Positions 58,676 to 64,000 of a stretch of DNA of 64,000 bases are shown in pieces (the stretch's first letter is position 1; every line of letters begins with the position of its first letter). This DNA comes from Larkinella sp965227735 (GTDB taxonomy: Bacteria; Bacteroidota; Bacteroidia; Cytophagales; Spirosomataceae): the NCBI RefSeq assembly GCF_965227735.1, contig NZ_OZ245776.1, positions 434,001 through 498,000 on the forward strand. Reading direction: 5' to 3'. The translations under genes were made by a program, and so were the position numbers. The notes beneath the pieces were generated by a model. That model was not told where the DNA came from, searched no databases, and saw only the letters and a list, made by a program, of their open reading frames with translations.

Positions 58676-60535
58676 TTATTGATACCCACGCGCCTGTAAG
58701 TGAAACAGTTCAGCATACCGACCCGCTTTCGCCAATAACTCCGTATGGCTGCCGATTTCCAGTAACTGCCCACTTTCCAGCACCAGAATCCGGTCGGCCA
58801 TTCGGACGGTCGAAAAACGGTGGGAGATGATCACCGCCGTCTTGCCTTCCGTCAGGCGGGCAAACCGCTGGAAGACTTCGTATTCGGCGCGAGCGTCCAG
58901 TGCCGCCGTGGGTTCATCCAGAATCAGGACTTCCGCATCCCGCATGTAGGCCCGACCCAGCGCGACTTTCTGCCACTCGCCCCCCGACAGCTCCACGCCT
59001 TTTCCGAAACTGCGGCCCAGTTGTTGTTCGTAACCGCCCGGTAATTTGGCAATGACGGTATCGGCCAGGCTGCGTTGTGCGGAGTTTTCGATCCGGGGCT
59101 GGTTGGTTCGTTCGTCGATGTCGCCCACAGCAATGTTGACACCTGCCGACATTTTGAAGCGGACATAATCCTGAAAAATCACGCTGATGTTCCGGCGCAG
59201 GTCGAGCAGATCATAGTCACGCAGGTCGTGCCCGTCGAGCAAAATCCGCCCTTCTGCCGGATCGTAAAGCCGCGCCAGGAGTTTCACCAGCGTCGTTTTT
59301 CCGGCTCCATTTTCGCCAACCAGCGCCAGTTTTTCGCCGGGTGTCAACGTAAAACTCAGGTTACGAAGCGCCCAGCGATCCGAGTTGGTGTACTTAAAAC
59401 CGACGTTTTCAAACACAAACCCTTTCTGGATTTTCGACGGAAAAGCCAGCGGTTTTTCCGTCGAATGAATGAGCGGTTTGATCTCAAAGAAATCAAAGAG
59501 ATCCTGCAAATACACGGCCTCCTGGGTTAAACTACTGAATTGCAATAAAATACCTTCCATCGATCCACGAAGTTGCCGGAACGAACCCGCCAGAAATGTC
59601 AGGTCACCAATGGAAATACCACCATTTACTGCCCGCGCCACAATCCAAATGTAAGCACTGTAATACCCCACGGTTCCGATGATGGTCAGACCCGTTCCCC
59701 AGCCCGCCCGCCGAATGGACAAATCCCGGTTTTTCAGGTAATATTGCCCCGACAGGCTCCGAAACCGGTCGATCAGGAAGTTCGACAGGCCAAAGATTTT
59801 GACCTCTTTCGCCGTTTCATCGCTGGCTCCCACAAAACGCAGATAGTCGAGTTCGCGCCGTTCGGGCGTCCAGCTTCGTGACAGCGAGTAGCTTTTCTGG
59901 TTAAAATAATTGTCGCCAATGAAAGCCGGAATAACCGCCAGGAGTAGCAAAAGCAACAGCCACGGATTATAAACCGCCAGGCCTGCCGCCAGAAAACCCA
60001 CCGAAATCAGTTCCTGCACCTGCCCAAACACGCCGGAAAGCAGGAAAGAACGGCCCGTGGTTTGTCGCCGGGCGCGTTCGAGTTTATCGTAAAACGTAGC
60101 ATCTTCAAACTGTTCCAGATCGAGCGTAGCCGCGTGTTCCATAAGCCGGACGGATGTTCGATTGGTGACCAGATCACCCAGCAAACCGTCGAGCAGACTG
60201 GTCAGCCGCCCCAATGCCGTCGAAAGAATGGCCAGGCCAAACTCCGCTCCAACCAGCATCCAGAGCCATTCAGCATCGCCACCGGTTTGGCCCGACAACC
60301 GGATCACTTCGTCAATGATGAGTTTTCCAATGTATAACGTCAGGGCGGGCATGGCCGCCCGAACCAGCCGCACGGCCGCATTGCCCAAAAACAGGGCGGG
60401 TGACGCCTGCCAGATCATGCGAAAAAAGGCCGGCAAATTACGGAGTGCCGCAAAACGGTCTTTCCAGGAAAGTTCAGCCTGACCTTTTTCGCCGGTGACG
60501 CGGCCGGGAAAGTCCGGGGTGGGAGTTTTTGCCAT
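58676..60535 (-). CDS. ABC exporter, fused permease and ATPase
   Basis: 619 residues from the ATG at 60535 (an ATG three codons upstream is possible). The N-terminal transmembrane domain has six segments (for example NPWLLLLLLLAVIPAFIGDN). The ATPase domain has Walker A GENGAGKTT, signature ELSGGEWQKVALGRA, Walker B VLILDEPTAALD and the H-loop IISHRFST. The signature ELSGGEWQ with the HlyB/MsbA-like layout is typical of exporters often linked to lantibiotic- or peptide-like substrates, but no peptide gene is nearby. It functions as a homodimer in the inner membrane. Substrate unknown. Confidence 0.92.
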   Translation of the reverse strand: MAKTPTPDFPGRVTGEKGQAELSWKDRFAALRNLPAFFRMIWQASPALFLGNAAVRLVRAAMPALTLYIGKLIIDEVIRLSGQTGGDAEWLWMLVGAEFGLAILSTALGRLTSLLDGLLGDLVTNRTSVRLMEHAATLDLEQFEDATFYDKLERARRQTTGRSFLLSGVFGQVQELISVGFLAAGLAVYNPWLLLLLLLAVIPAFIGDNYFNQKSYSLSRSWTPERRELDYLRFVGASDETAKEVKIFGLSNFLIDRFRSLSGQYYLKNRDLSIRRAGWGTGLTIIGTVGYYSAYIWIVARAVNGGISIGDLTFLAGSFRQLRGSMEGILLQFSSLTQEAVYLQDLFDFFEIKPLIHSTEKPLAFPSKIQKGFVFENVGFKYTNSDRWALRNLSFTLTPGEKLALVGENGAGKTTLVKLLARLYDPAEGRILLDGHDLRDYDLLDLRRNISVIFQDYVRFKMSAGVNIAVGDIDERTNQPRIENSAQRSLADTVIAKLPGGYEQQLGRSFGKGVELSGGEWQKVALGRAYMRDAEVLILDEPTAALDARAEYEVFQRFARLTEGKTAVIISHRFSTVRMADRILVLESGQLLEIGSHTELLAKAGRYAELFHLQARGYQ

Positions 60536-60658
60536 AGTAAACATACATTACCCGAACCAAATTGGTTCTTCGTACAGCCGGAGTTAGTACCTTACGGTTT
60601 TTCCGGCCGTCTGGCAGTCCGGATTACCAAAAATCATATCAAAATACCCCAGCTAACC

Positions 60659-61138
60659 ATGAACAAAAAAGGATTTGTGGCCGTATTTGAACACTTCGCT
60701 ACCGCGGTTACGAAGGCCACGGGCAGTTCAACCGCCTTTCTACTCGCCTTGTTAAGCATTATTGTCTGGCTCATTACCGGGCCGCTTTTTGACTATTCCG
60801 ATACCTGGCAACTGGTGATCAATACCAGTACCACGATCATCACTTTTTTGATGGTTTTTTTGATCCAGAAGTCGCAGAACAAGGATTCAATGGCTATTCA
60901 ACTCAAACTGAATGAACTGATTGCTTCACACCACAAAGCCAGCAACCGGCTGCTCAACATTGAGGATTTGTCGGAAGATGAACTGGTTACCCTGCATCGT
61001 TTTTACGGAGTTCTGGTTGAAAAAGCGAAAAAGGAGAATACCGTAACCGAGTCGCATTCGGTGGAGGAAGCGGAAGAATTGCATCAGGAAAAAATGCAAA
61101 ACCAGGGAAAGGACAAAACCAGAAAGAAAAACGCGTAG
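60659..61138 (+). CDS. low-affinity iron permease family protein
   Basis: This 159-residue protein has two membrane segments: FLLALLSIIVWLITGPLFDY near 26-46 and TSTTIITFLMVFLIQKSQNK near 55-75. LNELIASHHKASNRLLNIED follows, the signature of the bacterial DUF related to yeast Fet4. The C-terminus is Lys/Glu-rich and soluble. Iron transport by bacterial members is not well established. It ends two bases before the convergent glycosyltransferase. Confidence 0.88.
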   Translation: MNKKGFVAVFEHFATAVTKATGSSTAFLLALLSIIVWLITGPLFDYSDTWQLVINTSTTIITFLMVFLIQKSQNKDSMAIQLKLNELIASHHKASNRLLNIEDLSEDELVTLHRFYGVLVEKAKKENTVTESHSVEEAEELHQEKMQNQGKDKTRKKNA

Positions 61139-61140
61139 AC

Positions 61141-62019
61141 TTACACTAGCGTATAATTTCGGTATTCGCCTATTCGCCAGCCGGTCAGGTTTTCGACGGC
61201 TTTCAGGAAGCGGTTTTTTAATGAGAGTTTCTTCTGCCGGATGTCGAAGTCGAACTGCCAGTTCATTCGCTCGATCCGGGCCTGCATGACTGCCGGGTGC
61301 GTGCCTTCAAACAAGGCCAGGGAGTCTACCCCCCGGTAGTCAAATCCTGCTAGCTCTTTGCGGGTCTGGGCCATGTGCTCGTCGTTGTGCCAGTATCGCC
61401 CGAAGTTGCTGAGTTTGTCAGCTTGCCGGTCGGGCGGTTTTACCCAGCCGTAGTGATACACCGTAGCATCAACAGGCTTTACGTTGAGCTTCCGGTTGTC
61501 GCGGGTCCGAAAACCCTGCGCATCCCGGTAAGCCACCACGTTACCGTTGTTGCGAATAATGCGAACCTCCCGGCGATACCAACGGCGCGAATCCCCCACA
61601 TACCGATAAGAACCGTAGAAGTGCTGGTAGTTAAGCAACAACCCTTCCACCTGTGCATCTTCTTTGTACGTTTTCATCGCATCCCGGATAGCTGGCAGGT
61701 ATTTTTCGTGTACTACTTCGTCACCCTGGATGTAAAACGCCCAGTCAGCATCCGGGGCAATTGCGGCCAGTGCCTTGTCGGTTTCGACCGCCAGCACGCG
61801 TCCTCCTTCGCGCAGTGAATCGTCCCACACGGTTTCAATGATCCGAATTTTATCGGATTGAATCGACTGTATCAGGCTTAGCGTTTGATCTTCGGAGCGA
61901 CCGACGGCAACCACAAACTCGTCGCATAGCGGGAGAATGGACTGGATGGCTTCCACAATCGGGTAATCGTATTGCAGGGCATTGCGGATGAAACTAAAAC
62001 CGGAAACCTTCATTGCCAT
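61141..62019 (-). CDS. family 2 glycosyltransferase
   Basis: The ATG at 62019 (MAMKVSGFSFIRNALQYDYP) gives 292 residues and starts just after the PorP/SprF stop; the next ATG two codons on is equally plausible. A longer frame reaching back into the PorP gene is rejected. Motifs: ILPLCDEFVVAVGRSEDQT near the start and DWAFYIQGDEVVHEKYLP, where a GDE replaces the usual DxD metal motif. It transfers sugars to an unknown acceptor in the cytosol. Close spacing to the PorP gene suggests co-transcription. Confidence 0.85.
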   Translation of the reverse strand: MAMKVSGFSFIRNALQYDYPIVEAIQSILPLCDEFVVAVGRSEDQTLSLIQSIQSDKIRIIETVWDDSLREGGRVLAVETDKALAAIAPDADWAFYIQGDEVVHEKYLPAIRDAMKTYKEDAQVEGLLLNYQHFYGSYRYVGDSRRWYRREVRIIRNNGNVVAYRDAQGFRTRDNRKLNVKPVDATVYHYGWVKPPDRQADKLSNFGRYWHNDEHMAQTRKELAGFDYRGVDSLALFEGTHPAVMQARIERMNWQFDFDIRQKKLSLKNRFLKAVENLTGWRIGEYRNYTLV

Positions 62020-62023
62020 CCGC

Positions 62024-62947
62024 TTACTGGTATCTGAATTTAGTCGGACTCGGCGTAAAACGAAACATAATTTCGTGAACACTTTTCTGAACGTAGAAAG
62101 GGTTTTCGACCTGTTTGCTGCTCAGGGAATAGCCGACGCGAATGCTCTTCGATAGCTCGTACTCTGCCAGGGCCACAATATAGTTCAGCGTCGCAAACTG
62201 AGAACTGTTGTTAGCCCGGTAAGATACCCCCAGACCCAGTTTTTCTTCGATCCAGACTCGGGCGTTCAGGTCGATTCCGAGGGGATAGCCGGTTTGCTGG
62301 GTCAGTAGAATGGAGGGCAGAAAATCAACCCCTGGGCTTGCAGCAATGCGTCCGCCGAAATTAACGAACAAGGGACGCTGATACCGAATGGCGGCACTCT
62401 GACCACCGGCCAGTGAAATCGGGCGGTTCACCAGTTCGGGCATCGACACACCGGCCCAAAACCGTTCGGCTTCGTAATAGACCCCGGCACCAACGCTCGG
62501 CATGGCTTTGTTGATTCCCGTGCTACTGGCCGGATCGTAAATGGGAATGACGTTGATTCCGCCCGAAGCGCCAAAAGACAGTTTCGCCATGGACGGCAAC
62601 GTGATCCGGTAGGCCAGGCTACCATAAAAACCGGTGGCTGAATAAAGCCCCATCCGGTCATTCAACGCCTGAAAGCCAATGGCCACTTTTCCACCCGACA
62701 GCGCGCCGTCGGCTCCGAACGACTGCGTGATGCGGTTGAAACCCTGTCCCTGAAGTCCAAACCACTTCCGTCGAAAAATGGCCGACATCGTCAGATCTTC
62801 CCGGCTCCCGGCGTAGGCAGGGTTGATCGTCAGCGGGTTACTCAGATATTGGGCGTAAAGAACTTCGCGTTGCGCCAAAACCGTCTGGCTTCCGGCCGTA
62901 ACAAGGGCGATGAGGAGGATTAATTTCAAGACGAGCGGTCGAATCAT
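62024..62947 (-). CDS. PorP/SprF family T9SS outer-membrane protein
   Basis: This 307-residue beta-barrel protein has a signal peptide (VLAQ near 22-25). The PorP/SprF signature is VLYAQYLSNPLTINPAYAGS near 29-48, followed by FRRKWFGLQGQG and QSFGADGALSGGKVAIGFQA. It ends EIMFRFTPSPTKFRYQ. PorP/SprF proteins assist secretion or surface attachment of large T9SS adhesins such as SprB. It is the middle gene of a minus-strand set (OmpA, PorP, GT2); the adhesin that usually accompanies it probably lies beyond the right edge. Confidence 0.93.
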   Translation of the reverse strand: MIRPLVLKLILLIALVTAGSQTVLAQREVLYAQYLSNPLTINPAYAGSREDLTMSAIFRRKWFGLQGQGFNRITQSFGADGALSGGKVAIGFQALNDRMGLYSATGFYGSLAYRITLPSMAKLSFGASGGINVIPIYDPASSTGINKAMPSVGAGVYYEAERFWAGVSMPELVNRPISLAGGQSAAIRYQRPLFVNFGGRIAASPGVDFLPSILLTQQTGYPLGIDLNARVWIEEKLGLGVSYRANNSSQFATLNYIVALAEYELSKSIRVGYSLSSKQVENPFYVQKSVHEIMFRFTPSPTKFRYQ

Positions 62948-62986
62948 TCACAGGGCGTGTTGGGTGTACGAAAGTACAAAGTAAAG

Positions 62987-64000
62987 CTATTCAACCTGAA
63001 GTATCTTAATTTCTGTTCGCCGATTGCGCTGATGTTCGGCTTCCGTACACTTCACGCCGTCTTTGCAAGTATTCAGCAACACGCCTTCGCCGTAGCCGGT
63101 CGCTTTCATTCGGCGGGATGCAATGCCTTTTTTCCGTAAATAGGTCACCGCCCCCATCGCCCGGTTCATCGACAGCGTGATATTATATACTGCCGAACCC
63201 CGGCTATCGGTATGTGACCGCATCTCGATTCGCATCGCCGGGTATTTTTTCATCAAAGCGACCAGCTTATCCATTTCGAGCGCAGCATCCGGCCGAATAT
63301 CCCAATGATCGAGGTCGTAATAGATGTTATCGATTTCAATAATATCACCCTGACGAAACATGGTCAATTCTGTGGTGGCATGGGCAGCGGGAGAAATGCG
63401 GGCTCCGGTGGTACCCATGCAATCTTTCAGGGCCTCAACGATGTATTCACAACCGGGATCGACCAAAAATTCATAGCTGCCATCCGGCCCGGTTACCATT
63501 TCCAGAACCGTGCTGTCGCACAGGTTTCGCAAAATCACTTCGACGCCATCGATGGGCAGCCGTTCCGTATGGGTCAAAATCCGTCCCCGCACCTTCGATT
63601 TCAACGGTTGTTTAGACTGTATTGGAACCGTGTCCAGCGGTATTTCCAGTCGCAGGGGCTGATCGTCGGATAATCCTTTGGTCGAAAACCCCAGCAGGCT
63701 GGACTGATAACCCGTCATGGCTGTAGTGATCCGAAAATCACTTTCCGGGTCCAGGCAAATCCGGATGTTGCCTTCGCTGTCGGTCTGGGTTTGCCGCTTC
63801 CCATCCGGAACGTCTTTCTGATCCAGATCAAGCCGGGTATTTCCGAGGGGCTGTTTGGTCTGATTGTCAAACACATGGATGGTCAATTCACGACAAGCAT
63901 ACAGGGAGCCTTCCCGCTTAAAGCGATAAATATCATCGTCGCTCCCGCCCCGCAACCGGTTGCTGCTGAGATACCCCAACATTCGGGCACCATCCGTGAC
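62987..64000 (-). CDS. OmpA family protein with PD40-like and CNA-B-like domains (5' end outside window)
   Basis: The open frame runs off the right edge; 337 residues plus stop are seen. The first visible residues (ARMLGYLSSNRLRGGSDDDI) are the end of a WD40-like PD40 domain. Two beta-sandwich segments follow (ELTIHVFDNQTKQPLGN; GRILTHTERLPIDGVEVILR). The OmpA C-terminal peptidoglycan-binding domain carries YYDLDHWDIRPDAALEMDKL, RIEMRSHTDSRG with the conserved Asp and Arg, and RRTEIKIL. This layout matches PorE/SprE-related T9SS accessory proteins and adhesin-linked OmpA proteins. It is immediately upstream of PorP/SprF. Confidence 0.92.
   Translation of the reverse strand, partial: VTDGARMLGYLSSNRLRGGSDDDIYRFKREGSLYACRELTIHVFDNQTKQPLGNTRLDLDQKDVPDGKRQTQTDSEGNIRICLDPESDFRITTAMTGYQSSLLGFSTKGLSDDQPLRLEIPLDTVPIQSKQPLKSKVRGRILTHTERLPIDGVEVILRNLCDSTVLEMVTGPDGSYEFLVDPGCEYIVEALKDCMGTTGARISPAAHATTELTMFRQGDIIEIDNIYYDLDHWDIRPDAALEMDKLVALMKKYPAMRIEMRSHTDSRGSAVYNITLSMNRAMGAVTYLRKKGIASRRMKATGYGEGVLLNTCKDGVKCTEAEHQRNRRTEIKILQVE

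Noticed and set aside
1..64000. CRISPR arrays, rRNA genes and complete insertion sequences
   Set aside because: None seen: no regularly spaced direct repeats, no rRNA-like stretches and no transposase genes.

Overview
The window looks like a chromosomal segment of a Cytophagales bacterium, most likely of the Spirosoma/Larkinella group (Bacteroidota). The evidence is a type IX secretion (T9SS) cargo protein with a C-terminal sorting domain, a PorP/SprF protein, an Oar-like TonB-dependent receptor, a tandem array of S1 sulfatases, a cytosolic hybrid histidine kinase/AraC protein, and several exact matches to the Bacteroidota -7 promoter element TAnnTTTG. The genus is inferred by eye from protein character, not computed.

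Layout. 1-1.9 kb: 5' two thirds of pyruvate carboxylase (-). 2.1-3.3 kb: DUF433/DUF5615 toxin-antitoxin-like pair behind nested inverted repeats. 3.3-6.6 kb: a MATE exporter (-) and the ribosome-splitting GTPase HflX (+), divergent, each with a good promoter and a very short leader ORF, then a terminator and tRNA-Arg(CCT). 6.6-8.7 kb: a small accessory patch behind the tRNA (RHH protein, interleaved inverted repeats, lipoprotein, serine recombinase, two small proteins). 8.9-12.1 kb: Oar-like TonB receptor. 12.1-17.9 kb: accessory, remnant-rich stretch with an orphan Pycsar-type (PycTM) membrane effector, a caspase-SUMF1 protein, a monooxygenase and an unknown membrane protein. 17.9-21.5 kb: large YVTN-propeller/Ig-like T9SS surface protein. 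22-31.7 kb: two abutting gene remnants (NUC1 nuclease, sulfatase tail), then an operon of five secreted sulfatases with a DUF4350-like protein, followed by a rhodanese-thioredoxin gene. 32.6-33 kb: two truncated genes joined at a breakpoint.

33-47 kb: outer-membrane barrel protein, MetNIQ methionine ABC importer, NmrA-like oxidoreductase, AraC regulator, large membrane protein, short UvrA-like ATPase, Asp-box protein, AhpD-like protein and alditol-oxidase-like FAD enzyme. 47-64 kb: mostly ordinary chromosomal genes (Na+/solute symporter, ClpS, RecR, cytochrome c, superoxide dismutase, 2OG-Fe dioxygenase, ChrA, DJ-1/PfpI, DoxX-like protein, REC-HK-REC-AraC hybrid, ABC exporter, GT2, PorP/SprF, OmpA) with word-rich intergenic palindromes.

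How genes work together. The sulfatase operon looks like periplasmic or surface desulfation of several substrates, but there is no SusC/SusD pair, glycoside hydrolase or sulfatase-maturing enzyme beside it, so maturation and import must be supplied elsewhere. PorP/SprF and OmpA at the right end belong to the T9SS/gliding toolkit that would export the large surface protein. The most intriguing signals are the short leader ORF ending in Arg-Phe-Arg upstream of hflX, the orphan PycTM effector, a sulfatase fused to a truncated rhodanese, a sulfatase with Leu for Pro in its maturation motif, and the number of gene remnants (at least six clear ones).
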